64,000 nucleotides of DNA, from positions 4,178,591 to 4,242,590 of the forward strand of contig RPFO01000156.1 in NCBI GenBank assembly GCA_009746045.1, in the 5' to 3' direction. How positions within the stretch are numbered: position 1 is the first letter of the stretch; each line of letters starts with the position of its first letter. This document shows, one piece after another, positions 50,612 to 61,171 of the stretch. The notes beneath the pieces were generated by a model. That model did no database searches. It was not told where the DNA came from and was given only the letters and a program-made list of their open reading frames with translations. A program made the position numbers and the translations under genes. Source of the stretch: Mesostigma viride (lineage: Eukaryota > Streptophyta > Mesostigmatophyceae > Mesostigmatales > Mesostigmataceae).

Positions 50612-51990
50612 CTAGAGCTGATGCAGGGTTTTGTAGTCCTGCAACAAGCGGCTACAACCATCTAACTCACTCTCTGTGTACCATACTTTATCTACCTCGC
50701 TACGAGCATACATCCACTTCACCTTATACTGGCGTTGAGTACCGCGGCCCTTTTTAATATCCCTATGGGCCACGATACTCTCTACCTCGTCTTCTACCTC
50801 ACCAGTATCAGGGTTATGCTCTAAAGGGGCAGGGGCTAATTCTCTACCAGCGAACGTGCTTTGGTGATAAAGCTTCAGCTGGCTCCTATGGAAGGTGCGT
50901 GAATGGGTCTGCCAAGAGGTAGGGATATCTATCTCATACAAGAAATTTCCTACTCTAGACAACACACGGAAGGGTCCTAAGAAGGCGGCCGGGCCTAAGT
51001 TTCACTTTAAGTTCAGCTTCGAACTTGTGAGCAAATCGGCCAACACGGGGGCCTTCTACTAAGACTAATTCTCCTATATCTATCTCAGGTGCTCTTCTAT
51101 CTAAGGAGGCACGCAACCTAGCAAGGTACTTGGCCTGAGCCCTATGGTACCCTGAAATAGCGTGGTCATGTGCATTTTTCATTTTATCTAATAAGGCCTG
51201 CACACCTTCTACGGTATCCCGGGACACATCGTCCCTGTCCCTTAAAGGACTAGCTAAGAGAGAGGTAGGGGTAAGAGGCTGTCTACCTGTATCTAGGAAG
51301 AAAGGCGTATAGCCATGCGCAGCCTGAGGGCAATTGTTAAGGGAGAACTCTACCAGGCATAGATAATCCTCCCAATCACTCCCAGAACCGTTCACATAGT
51401 GCCTCAGCGCTTCTTCCACTACCCTATTAAGACGTTCTACTAAATGAGAGGAGGAGGAGTGGTAGGCAGTACCGAACGTAACCTTGGTACCGATAGCAGC
51501 GAAAAACTGCTGCCAAAAGTCAGAGGTAAATAGCTTATCTTTATCAGAAATAAACTGCCTACTCAAACCATGATATCTATAAACGTTATTAAGGTATAGG
51601 CGTGCGCAATCGCGTGCGGTGAGTTCTAAAGGACACGGCACGAGATGACACATACGAGTAAAACGATCTACAAAAACAAGGATCTGGGCGTTACCTCTAT
51701 CATTCTTCCTAAAAGGTCCTACAAAATCCATCATGATGGAGTCCCACGGCATGATGGGATCAGGTAGGGTCCTAGGTTCTGCTATCTGTCCTATATTGTT
51801 GGGTTTCATCTCCTGACACGATTGGCAGGTCCTAACATACTCATCTATATCTTTTAAAAGGGAAGGCCAGTAGTAAGAGCGAGCTACTAGGTCCCGTACC
51901 CGTTTACCACCCTGGTGAGCAGCTAAGTCATGTGTTGCGTCCAAGCCTATAGGTTTCTTATTAGGTTTCTTATTAGGTTCCTTTAGTGGA
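50612..51990 (-). pseudogene. Ty3/gypsy integrase with chromodomain, 5'-truncated
   Basis: Inserts element DNA; the chromodomain targets chromatin. From 51944: zinc region THDLAAHQGGKRVRDLVARS with YVRTCQSCQEMKP; integrase core DFVGPFRKNDRG, QFISDKDKLFTSDFW and SSSSHLVERLNRVVEEALRH (D, D and E all present); a C-terminal part with VLVEGPRVGRFAHKFEAELK; a frame change near 50960; then VGNFLYEIDIP and a chromodomain VESIVAHRDIKKGRGTQRQY with KVKWMY and VWYTESELDG. All protease, RT and RNase H sequence upstream is missing. At 51945-51985 the coding strand has AAGAAACCTAAT repeats, and the match stops at about 51990. This is a chromovirus-type element cut off inside pol. Confidence 0.85.
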
Positions 51991-53179
51991 CAGTTCGGCG
52001 CAACAATGTGAAATAGGCGAAGTCTTAGTGTTCGACTATTTAGGACTATTTGTACAGCCGGTTCACACGGCGTTGTACTTGCTATTCATTGGTTTTGTAG
52101 TACTTTCGGTACTTTGGTTTATCTGTAGGTGCGCAGCATGTCAATGTGCGTGGACCTAGTATAAGTCGTTTTGGGTCGTACGGTGAATTCGTGTGAACCG
52201 TAGCGCCCTAGAGATCTCGGTTGACCATGCGTCCAAGCAGTGCTGCTTGGCACTGCTTGGCAACGCCGTGAGCCGCCAAGGTTAATAGTGTGTGGGAACG
52301 TTCACCATTCAATGTCACCCCCGGAATGAATGAAATGAATTGAGTTAATCTCTTTCTCTTTCCGGCTGGGTCACGCCCGCGGGTTTAGGAAATGCATGGT
52401 CCTGAATTCCTGTCGTAAATGCTACATGTACCTCGGGAGGCATTAGCCACGCTTCCCTAGAGGTTGTCTCACCGCAGGCTTGAACCGGCCAGGGTCAACT
52501 GCGCCAGGTCAATTATGTTAGATTAGTTATCGTCCATACTAGTCATGGTGTGGATTGCGTAGATTAATATAGCGACCACTGTTCATAATGGTCTATTATG
52601 AATCAGGTGTAGATCTTTCGCAGCCGGCAGTCAGCCGGGATGTAAAACTGGACTCGGAGGAATCCACCTGAGTCGCAGAGGTAAATAAGCGCTGTTTATA
52701 AGTTTCTAAAACAACTGTAATGTCACATCGCAGACTTGCCACCTTGCGATTGTGCGTATGTCGTGACCTACACTCTAGAGGTCATGACCCAGGTTCCTGT
52801 CAGGAACGGCTTTTTTTTCACGAATTTAATTTTTTCTTGAGGCCGTAGGTCGATTTACAATTGCCCCTACCAAAGAGGGGTTATGGGTTCGGTAGTTATT
52901 GAATCCGGCAATCGGCATCGAGAATCTATAGCGGGTCCATAGTCCCCCTATAGTCGACTTTTTAGTGGGGCGGGGTGCTGGCGAGCGTCCGAGGGAATAT
53001 CCTCATCATCGGCGACCTCTTTTACTTTCGGCAGCGTCCATGGGCACGACACCCGGCAGTCAGCTGGGGGAGTCGAAGACACAGGTATGCCCGGAGTAGG
53101 ATTGTTCATTATGATAGAACGCTCCTTCGGCCAATGCTGTCGAAATTTTAGTTTTTCCTAGACTTGAATTTCTATCAGT

Positions 53180-53540
53180 ATATGCAGCCCTACCCAGTAG
53201 TGTTTCTTTCAGGGTTGCAGCCCTTCCAGGCTGTAGCCCCCTTTTCTTTTTGTCATGCTGCAGCCCTGCCAGGCTGTAGCCCATTTTAGTGCTGCAGCCC
53301 TTACATGCTGTAGCCCATTGTGGTGCTGCAGCCCTTACAGGCTGTAGCCCCCTTTGTGTGTGTGTGTGCTGCAGCCCTTCCAGGCTGTAGCCCATTTTTG
53401 AGTTGCAGCCCTTCCCGGCTGTAGCCCATTTTCGCGTTGCAGCCTCTCCCGGCGGTAGCCCATTTAGAATTGCAGTCCTTCCAGGCTGTAGCCCAAGTGT
53501 TTCTTTTAGTGGCAGCCCTTATAGGTTGTAGCCCCTAGCA
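53180..53540. repeat. Irregular GCAGCCCTT-CAGGCTGTAGCCC repeat
   Basis: About ten units of GCAGCCCTTCCAGGCTGTAG then CCC, separated by 8-30 variable bases that are often T-rich or GTGTGTGT. Each core is an imperfect inverted repeat (GCAGCC/GGCTGT), so RNA from it could form a row of small hairpins. Confidence 0.8.
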
Positions 53541-55721
53541 GCAATAGTGTACACTGTGGCTTGCTCCTTAATCTTCGGAGCACGCTGAACAGGTCATTCG
53601 TGGGTATGGGTGGGGGAGGCAGGTCTTGCCACTCTTGTTCAGGCAGAAGAGTTAATTCTTATGCACACGGCACTCCTGGGTCACTATAGGAGCCACTTGT
53701 ACCACTCTATGACCTTCACCACCACCTTTGCCTTCTGCCCCAACCCTCCTCTCACCTGGGTCATCAGTGTAGAGGGTACAGGGAGGGCAACAATTGTTGG
53801 ATGCACTACGTAGCTGTGACAACAGGTAGTCATATCTGTTGCATGCGCGAGTGGTGACGCGCAGTAGTAGCTACTTTGGTTGGCTGCTGCACTGTTACAG
53901 GTGGTCACACTTGTTCTTTTCCTTCATTGGGTTGTTTTATTTTCTTTCGGTGCTGGTAGTCATGCCAGTATCTTGGAGACAGGCAGGTAGTAGCCAGTCT
54001 GGCTATAGCTGCTGCGCTGTTACGGGTGGTCACACCTGTCCCTCTTCTTTCTTTTGTTGTTTGGTTAATTCCATATGCTGCTAGTCATGCCAGTATGTTG
54101 ACACTGTGTCCCTGTGGTTGTAGCCGTTAGCTGCCTGTACCATGTACCTCCTTTGCAGGGGCCAGGATGGCTGCCTGTGCTCACCTTATAGGTGCTATAG
54201 TGACAATTGCTATCTTTAGTAGCATTGTCCCTTGTAGTCTTTAGTGACTGCAATATTCTAGCAATATTTGTATCAGCTGTGACAGCAGCTAGTAATAGCT
54301 GTGTTGTCTAGGTTGCTCTTATTTGCTACTAGACATCGCAATTAGGGATACCCTCATGGCTATTGTTGTCTCTTTGTTGGGATTAATTAGTTAGAGTGAC
54401 AGTTGTTGCAACAGTTATAGTCATAGCTGGTGCCATCATGAGTATTTTGTCCCTTTTGCTTCTTTTGGTTCCTGTGTATATGGCCCTCACGGCCGTCCAT
54501 GTGAAGTGTATCAACACTTTACCTCTTTTGTTTCCTTAGTGGTTGTCGCCGGCGTTCCACCGGCTTGTTCCTTTGTGCATCATGTCCATCTTCAAGCGTC
54601 GGCCTGTTTGGCAAGGGTAATTAATGTTTCTTACCTTTGACGTATCTATGCGACGTGGTTGTTTCAGGATGATGCGCTTGGTTGTTGTAGCTCGGGTACC
54701 TTACTTTTCCTTCCAGTCAGGGAGGGTTCTATCAGCATATGCTTTGCAACCTTCCTAGATGCAGATTTCACTTTGCTGAAATGCATGCTGTTGTGGACGT
54801 TCATGGACATCAGTTCCCACGTGTGGATCCTACAGGGTTCTCAGTCCTCCTGTCATGCACACTTGTCTCCTCGTACTTTTTCCTTCCAGTCAGGGAGGGT
54901 TACGTCGCCACAATGTGCAACCTTCTTAGTTGCAGGTTTTAGGCAATGGAGCACTCAGCTGCATGACGGGCCTGGGATTGTTGTTGATTTTTGTTGCTTG
55001 ACATAACAATCTATGGATCCTATAGGGTTAGCAGTACTCCTTCAGTCTGAAGGCGCTATTAGCATTTTGTTCTCTTCCCTGTTCTATAAGGGGAGTTAGG
55101 ACTCTTCACATGGGGTGCATTGGGTTTTACCATCACCCCCACATCATCTATCCTCAGTCGCATTCAGCCCCTTGCCATCACCCCTTCCCTGCACAGCCAC
55201 CGTGCCAGGAGCTAGCAAGTAGTAATCCTTGCTGTTAATCGGGGTTGCTGTTGGTCATACCTGCTGTTTGCTGGGATTGATGTCAGGTGATAATGGGTGT
55301 TCCTACCCATTGTTGTGGGTGTGTGGCACGTTTCTGTTGCAGGTAGTCATACCTATTTTTTTTTTGTACTCAATACTAGCGGTCATGCTGGTAACCGAGG
55401 CAATGGTTTATCGGACATCGCCAGCTAGACACATCTACCATGATGACAGGGGCTCGTGATAGCTCAGTACCGGGGGGGAGTTCCTCAACGTGTTTGTAGG
55501 GGCAGCCTTGCTTGTGGACCTGATCACTCCACTCTCACTGCCATATTCGAATGCACATGTTTCGTAGACACTGCCTTGTCCTGACCTTCACACCCCTTTC
55601 TCCCCAGTCTGGGGGTACCCTTGTGGATACAATGTCTTTGTACGTACCTCAGTTGTGGCACGTCTATTTTGGCTTGATATTCTATCTGTTTGGTTTGTTT
55701 GGAATTTTTTTTTTTCCTTTC

Positions 55722-56225
55722 CCCCCCCCCCCCCCTCCGGGTGCTTTCCGTCGCGAGGGCGCTTCGATTCCCATAGAGGGGGGAGGAGAGAAGAAGGAAG
55801 AGGCTTCACTGTGAAGTGTCAGCCCCTTAGGGGGGGGAGGAGTCACAGATATAGGCATCTGTGTGTTACCCAGTTAGTGGACTGAAGGGAGAGGCTCCCA
55901 TCCCCCTTAGGGGGGGGAGGAGTCTGTATGAGAAAGCACTGAGGTTACTAGTGTCATTACTAGTGGTGAGATCAGGTGCATGTTCGTGTTGGTATGTGTA
56001 TAGAAGATACGTGGTTGGGTGTCCCTGGTTCATCAGGGACAATTTGGGTCAGCTGCACTATGATGTGTGCGCTTAGAAGATGTATGTAGGTGTATGGGGT
56101 GTGCATAAAGGATTGGAAGATGCGTATGCGTGTCAGAGGAATCTTTCAATTTTTTTTAATTTTCACTTTGTGTGGTTTCCTCCATGCAAAGGCACACGCA
56201 GGGCTCCCCCTTAGGGGGGGGAGGT
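55722..56225. repeat. C/G homopolymer patches with a repeated CCCCCTTAGGGGGGGG motif
   Basis: A run of about 16 C at 55722-55737, then CCCCTTAGGGGGGGGAGGAG at about 55825 and 55903 and CCCCCTTAGGGGGGGGAGG at about 56206. The spacing is not periodic. The G runs could fold as quadruplexes. Confidence 0.7.
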
Positions 56226-56443
56226 ATATCTCATCTCTTTCGTGCGATGGATGTGGGCAGTCATGCACACTTGTCTCTTCCCCACCACACCAATACCAGC
56301 CGCAGGTCCGCAAGGAGGAGCTATCTGCTCTTCAGGACCCCGCTCTTCAGGAGGGGTTGGACCTCGGCGTTAGTTCATTCGGCGCGGAGTCCCCCTTGTA
56401 GTCATACGAGGTGGCGAGGGACACCGATTTCATAAGGGTTACG

Positions 56444-56923
56444 AGTTGCAATAAAAAGGTATCTTGCTTGATGCGTTATGCATAAAACAAAGGCTCTTCT
56501 TTATTTCTTTACGTTATTGTCGTTGCTGCATAATTCGTCTTCGTTGCGCATATATTCTATTGCGCTTGGCACCTTCATCAGTCTTGCTGAATATCCTACG
56601 TGGACATGCATTCCGTGTAGTTCAGTGCATGCCGCGTGTTAGATACTTCTAGAATCCTCTAGGAGGTACCAAGGCAGATGCGCATACATGATAGGCCGAT
56701 AGTCGGCTCAGTCCTATTGACAGTACTACACCGGCCCTTGACCAGCCGGTGACGTGGAGGCCTGGGAGACGCCCACATATTCTACGTGGCGTTATCCCAT
56801 TGGCGAGTACTAGTGAAGTACAGCCATTGGCCCAATACTACAATAAAGTATATTGTAGTAATCTGTACAAGATCCTCTATCTCTGAGGACCCATGTGGAC
56901 CCTAGATGGGTCTCCAACCAACT
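56444..56923 (-). repeat. Inferred 3' LTR of copia element 3
   Basis: Starts AGTTGCAATAAAAAGG, like the LTR of element 1 (AGTTGCAATAATGTG), and ends CCAACCAACT. The minus-strand purine tract CACAAGGGAAAGAATGGCTGG directly precedes it, with the same GG|AGTT junction seen in elements 1 and 2. The partner LTR is outside the window or lost, so the length (480 bp) is an inference. Confidence 0.55.
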
Positions 56924-57190
56924 CCAGCCATTCTTTCCCTTGTGAAAGTGATAAGGCTTAGATGTATTCATTGATGTTCGGCCGCACCTGGCCAGTTCAC
57001 TTTCACATGTGGGGCAATGGGGACTCACTTGGGTCTTATGGAGTTTGCATCTCATCATTGCATGGTTGGTGTAACCTGCTGTAGGGAAAACCCAAATCTG
57101 AAGGAAAACCTCTTCTCCAGAGAGGACAAAACCTCCAGGGGGATAAAAACCTACAGGAGGAGCATTAGGCTCAGGCTCCCAGATTACTCC
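56924..57190 (-). other. 3' untranslated region of copia element 3
   Basis: No gene. It ends at the purine tract next to the inferred LTR. Confidence 0.5.
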
Positions 57191-60100
57191 TCATGACAAG
57201 GGTTTCCCAGCCATCATGGACCGCAGCAACTGGTACCCATTAAGGGCCAGTCGTGGAAGCTTGGTCATAGCATCAGCAGGATTTGAGTGTCCTGGCAGAT
57301 GTATGGTTATACAGTGGCTGGACAACTCCTTTGCCACAAGGTAGTCCAAGTCAGTAGTAGTGGCCCTCTCATTCTTGATAAAAGAGACCACGGGCTTATT
57401 ATCACAATAAACCCTGACATCAATCACAGGTTGAGGTCTTATCTGACTCAGACACCATAAGAGTAGCTCTCTTATGTATATGGCATCGCGAATGCACATG
57501 GCGTATGCCCTGCACTCAGCGGTGTCAATGCCAGCAAACCGCCTCCTCTGAAGGTTACTGGACCAGTATACCAACGAGGGCTGTTTGCCTTCATTCCTGA
57601 TGGTGATCAGGCATCCGGCTCTGGCACCAATCTTGTTGGCAGATCTAGACTCTTGGCTAGCATCTGTGTAGGCGTCTATGATGATGCGCCCATGCCAGTC
57701 TACACCGGACAACACCAAGTCAGGAGATTCATTGAGGCAGCTCTCCAGGCGCCTCCTTCCTTCTCCTACAACAACAGAGTCTGGCATCCTACTCTGTACT
57801 GCCAGGTCAGGGTTAGTTGTGGCAGCCAGCCAACCCAGTTGACCTTTAACCGTAGGGGCATTCTCCTCAGTTACTCTCTTGGGCAACTGAGTTATTACTT
57901 TTTCTTTATACCCCTTCGCCGATTGCAGCTTAAGATGCCATCCTTTGTCATCCTGGAAAAGGGTACAGCCAATGCCACAGTAAGGTACCTGGCTGTTTTT
58001 ACTAAACCATGCTCTGGTACCAATAGGGGACTTGTCATTGAGCCTTTTATAGGTCTCATTCAACCATCCCTTGGGACCAATGCGTTGCATATCATCTCCA
58101 TGTAAGGTAGCCCAGGTGGGTTGTCCTTTGGATTGCCCCACAAAGAGACAATAAGCAAGATGAGATTGTTGCATCTGACATCTCTCCTGGATGGCAGGAG
58201 CAATGGTTTCATACCAGATGACTGGACTGCTGACCAGTCCTTCCCAGCCCACTTTAGGCTGCATGTAGGGATGACCTACTTCAGCTATCCAGCATGCTGG
58301 GGTCTTAACACAACAGGGTCTTTGAGCTTGCCAAGTGGCTCTGGCCACCTGAGGATCACCATGCAAAAAGGCCCTGGTGAAGTCATCAATTTCTGCTCCA
58401 TAATCCAAGCCATAGTCCAAAGCACCAAGGTACAGACTAAGAATAAGCCTGAGAACAGGATGTGACAGGCCAGGAGTGTACAGCTCCTCCTTATCAAAGT
58501 CTGTAGTACCATGGAACTGGGTCACGACTGGACGTGCGTTTGGTATGGGAGGCTCACCAAGCTTGCTCTTCATCTTGCATACAAAACGCAACTGAAGCAT
58601 TTGAGCATTGGGTGGAGGTTCTGAAATGCCTTCAAAAACATCCAGCGTTTGCCACTCCTGGAGCGCACGCGCCAATGCTACTCGCCAGGCCTCAAGGCCA
58701 GCGAAAGTGTGACAATCCAGGTCTACATCATCAAAGGACATGGGGCTATGAGCAGCAAATGACCTTTTTGTGAGACCAAGAGAAGTCACACTGAGCTGGG
58801 CGGGTTCTACCAGCTCAGAAGCTGGGGGTATATCCCTTCCCCATTCTGCTCCTTTTATTGAACCGACACAGGCGGTCTTCCAATTTGCCTTCTGGAACAT
58901 TTCAAGAGGCAAGAGACATCTGAATGATTCCAGAGGAATTGGGTCACAATGGGTTTTTAGGAGACTCTTTGTGTTATTGGGGCCATCAACAATGGTAACA
59001 CCGGGAGTCACCAAGAATGGCTGGCCAATGAGAGTGGGTCCCTTATAGCCATCAACAACACAAAGTGTCAAAGACTCACCCAAGAATGGGATAGTGATAT
59101 TCCCAAGAACTTGATGATCAGTGTTACCCGCAAAGTCTTGGACAATAGTCCATGGACTGGGTTCAAGGGAATACTTATCCAGCAAAGCATTAAAGGGCGA
59201 GGTGACAGAGACCTCTGCTTTGGTATCCACATCAAAGCCATCAAGGTCCATGCCCTTCTCTAGAAGAGAAGTTATTTTGGCAATCTTTAGTGAGGGCTTG
59301 AGCTTCTTTACAATATCCCGAAGCTCTTGAGGATTGCCTCTCTTGCCGAGCTGAGTGTTCAACCTGGACAACCCCTCCTCAGCTTGTCTTCCTTGGGCTG
59401 GAATCCCATCAGTCTCCAAGGGCAATGGCTTATTACCAGGGTAATTGGATCCAAGCTTTGGCTGTTCAGACTGAAATATGTTATCCACCTGCCCAGGGGT
59501 CTCAAGCCCATGTTCCAACGGCCGGAGCTTCCGGTGCTGATCAGACACCCTATTATCCAACAAGTCAGCTTCATCCATATCATCCTGTGATATCCCAGTC
59601 AATGTCTTAGGCTGAGCTTGCTGAGTAGTAGGCTCCAGTTGATGGGAGGCCGCCCTTTCTGGTAGTTGGAGTCCAGCCTGTTCACTGGCCAAAGGTGGAC
59701 AGGAAAGATTGGGAGATCCAAGTGCCTCTTCAGGGGCCATAATTTCCAGGGGATTTTCTTGAACGTTCATTGGATCTCTCTTCAATCTATTCCAAGCCAG
59801 ATGATAAGTGGTCCCATTCCAGACCACATCAGCAGTTTTCATCTCCAGGTCAACTGAGGTTATGGTCCCTGGACCCTGCCAATAACCACGTTTACCAGGA
59901 GCATTTTCTTTGTGGAAGATCACCTGGTCTCCCACCTCAAATTTTAATGATTCTCCTCTCTGTTTATCCTTTTCACAGAGATGAGCATACTGTGCCCACC
60001 TCTGCTTACTCCATGCCTGCATGATGTCATCAGGGTAGAGGCCACCTGCTAGTCCACGAGGTGAGACCAGCCGTGGAACACCACGCACCTTGATAGTATG

Positions 60101-61171
60101 AAAACGGTTGTTCATGGTGTTTTCCACTTTTGCAGCACCCAAACACCTGACAGCAAAAGTTGGTTTAAACATCTCAGGATAGTCCCCGGATATTACCAAC
60201 TTCTTAAGCTCCTGTATATATCTGTCAACCTTGCCTTGGGCTTGGTGATCTTCACGACCCACAATCCTTAGGAAAGGCAGATCAGAGTATTTGGTCAGGC
60301 AGTTAAACTGCAAGTCCATCTGCAGCTTATGAATAACTGCAAACTTCTGCAGAATAACAAGAACTGCGGCATGGAGAGTATTCTCATCCCCTGCTGCCAT
60401 AGGTTCAATTCCAATGTAGCCTGACCATTCATCCACAGCCACCAAGTAAGGCAATTGCCTGTAATTGGTGAAGTAGAGGATATCAGCTTGTAGATTACCC
60501 CTACCATCTGCAGGATGCTTTGCATGACGTTTGGAAGGCTTGTTAGCACACAATTGGCACACACAATGTTCTCTGACATCTTGATAAGCCTGCCAGAGAG
60601 CCTTGTTATTAATGGCTTGAACAAGCCTAATGGCATTGTTTCCATGGCCACAGGCATCATGCAAACTCTTAGCCAGAGTCCTAAGATTAATACAATCATT
60701 AGGCTCAGGCTCTTCAGGACATGGACGGGCATCCACGTTCCTGGCAGAGCAAGAGTCCAAGTTTTTATTATCAATATAACAAGGATTATTGCTCTGAGGA
60801 GCTTGACTGTTAACAATATCAATGGGTGCTTGGCTACAAACAGGAGCTGCACCACATGTATTGTTCACAGATACGTTGCTCACCTGGGCAACACCATGTG
60901 GCATCTGTCTACAACCAGGAGCAGATCCACATGTATTATTTACAGGAAGAGTTCCCTCTGGGGTACTCTTTTTAATCCAGGCATGGATAGGAATGCCACA
61001 AACAGGGGCACTTTTACTGCTGCTCACTGGGGCAGCTTTACGGTCAGTAGGGGTTACTGCTGGAGCCCCTACCACCTGGCAGGCCTCATCTGCCATGAGT
61101 CCACTCTCATCAGCGTCCATAAGGACGCTGTAGGGGTTATATAAACAGAGAAGCATGGATGAAGGATTCAT
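57191..61171 (-). CDS. Copia element 3 pol polyprotein (IN-PR-RT-RH)
   Basis: An uninterrupted frame of 1326 codons. About 160 residues of low-complexity N-terminus contain three cassettes like NNTCGSAPGCRQ and NNTCGAAPVCSQ. Then comes a zinc region SLHDACGHGNNAIRLVQ with CVCQLC, integrase QADILYFTNYRQ, MDLQFNCLTKY and GREDHQAQGKVDRYIQELKK (the usual catalytic Glu position reads Asp, K-V-D-R), KRGYWQGPGTITSV, a retropepsin-like DVDTKAEVSVTS to GPTLIGQPFLVTP, RT with AEIDDFTRAFLHGDPQVARA and ATLHGDDMQRIG, and RNase H with AYTDASQESRSANKIGARAG, DTAECRAYAM and VYCDNKPVVSFI, ending KPLS. The first Met lies exactly where the upstream satellite begins, so the natural start may be lost; gag and the 5' LTR are absent. 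Confidence 0.8.
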   Translation of the reverse strand: MNPSSMLLCLYNPYSVLMDADESGLMADEACQVVGAPAVTPTDRKAAPVSSSKSAPVCGIPIHAWIKKSTPEGTLPVNNTCGSAPGCRQMPHGVAQVSNVSVNNTCGAAPVCSQAPIDIVNSQAPQSNNPCYIDNKNLDSCSARNVDARPCPEEPEPNDCINLRTLAKSLHDACGHGNNAIRLVQAINNKALWQAYQDVREHCVCQLCANKPSKRHAKHPADGRGNLQADILYFTNYRQLPYLVAVDEWSGYIGIEPMAAGDENTLHAAVLVILQKFAVIHKLQMDLQFNCLTKYSDLPFLRIVGREDHQAQGKVDRYIQELKKLVISGDYPEMFKPTFAVRCLGAAKVENTMNNRFHTIKVRGVPRLVSPRGLAGGLYPDDIMQAWSKQRWAQYAHLCEKDKQRGESLKFEVGDQVIFHKENAPGKRGYWQGPGTITSVDLEMKTADVVWNGTTYHLAWNRLKRDPMNVQENPLEIMAPEEALGSPNLSCPPLASEQAGLQLPERAASHQLEPTTQQAQPKTLTGISQDDMDEADLLDNRVSDQHRKLRPLEHGLETPGQVDNIFQSEQPKLGSNYPGNKPLPLETDGIPAQGRQAEEGLSRLNTQLGKRGNPQELRDIVKKLKPSLKIAKITSLLEKGMDLDGFDVDTKAEVSVTSPFNALLDKYSLEPSPWTIVQDFAGNTDHQVLGNITIPFLGESLTLCVVDGYKGPTLIGQPFLVTPGVTIVDGPNNTKSLLKTHCDPIPLESFRCLLPLEMFQKANWKTACVGSIKGAEWGRDIPPASELVEPAQLSVTSLGLTKRSFAAHSPMSFDDVDLDCHTFAGLEAWRVALARALQEWQTLDVFEGISEPPPNAQMLQLRFVCKMKSKLGEPPIPNARPVVTQFHGTTDFDKEELYTPGLSHPVLRLILSLYLGALDYGLDYGAEIDDFTRAFLHGDPQVARATWQAQRPCCVKTPACWIAEVGHPYMQPKVGWEGLVSSPVIWYETIAPAIQERCQMQQSHLAYCLFVGQSKGQPTWATLHGDDMQRIGPKGWLNETYKRLNDKSPIGTRAWFSKNSQVPYCGIGCTLFQDDKGWHLKLQSAKGYKEKVITQLPKRVTEENAPTVKGQLGWLAATTNPDLAVQSRMPDSVVVGEGRRRLESCLNESPDLVLSGVDWHGRIIIDAYTDASQESRSANKIGARAGCLITIRNEGKQPSLVYWSSNLQRRRFAGIDTAECRAYAMCIRDAIYIRELLLWCLSQIRPQPVIDVRVYCDNKPVVSFIKNERATTTDLDYLVAKELSSHCITIHLPGHSNPADAMTKLPRLALNGYQLLRSMMAGKPLS

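Larger units (their letters stand above)
51991..56443. other. 4.4 kb without a recognisable gene
   Basis: Many short frames, none with motifs. Pyrimidine-rich on the plus strand from 53.6 to 55.8 kb, with loosely repeated phrases (CAGGTGGTCACAC, TAGTCATGCCAGTA, CCTTCCAGTCAGGGAGGGT twice). It could be the untranslated part or an LTR of a large retroelement, since it lies between the cut gypsy and copia element 3. Two notable repeat stretches are listed separately. Confidence 0.5.

Noticed and set aside
56444-56923. Treating the inferred LTR of copia element 3 as proven
   Set aside because: Only one copy is in the window, and the boundaries rest on AGTT...AACT ends and the purine tract, so it is listed at moderate confidence only.
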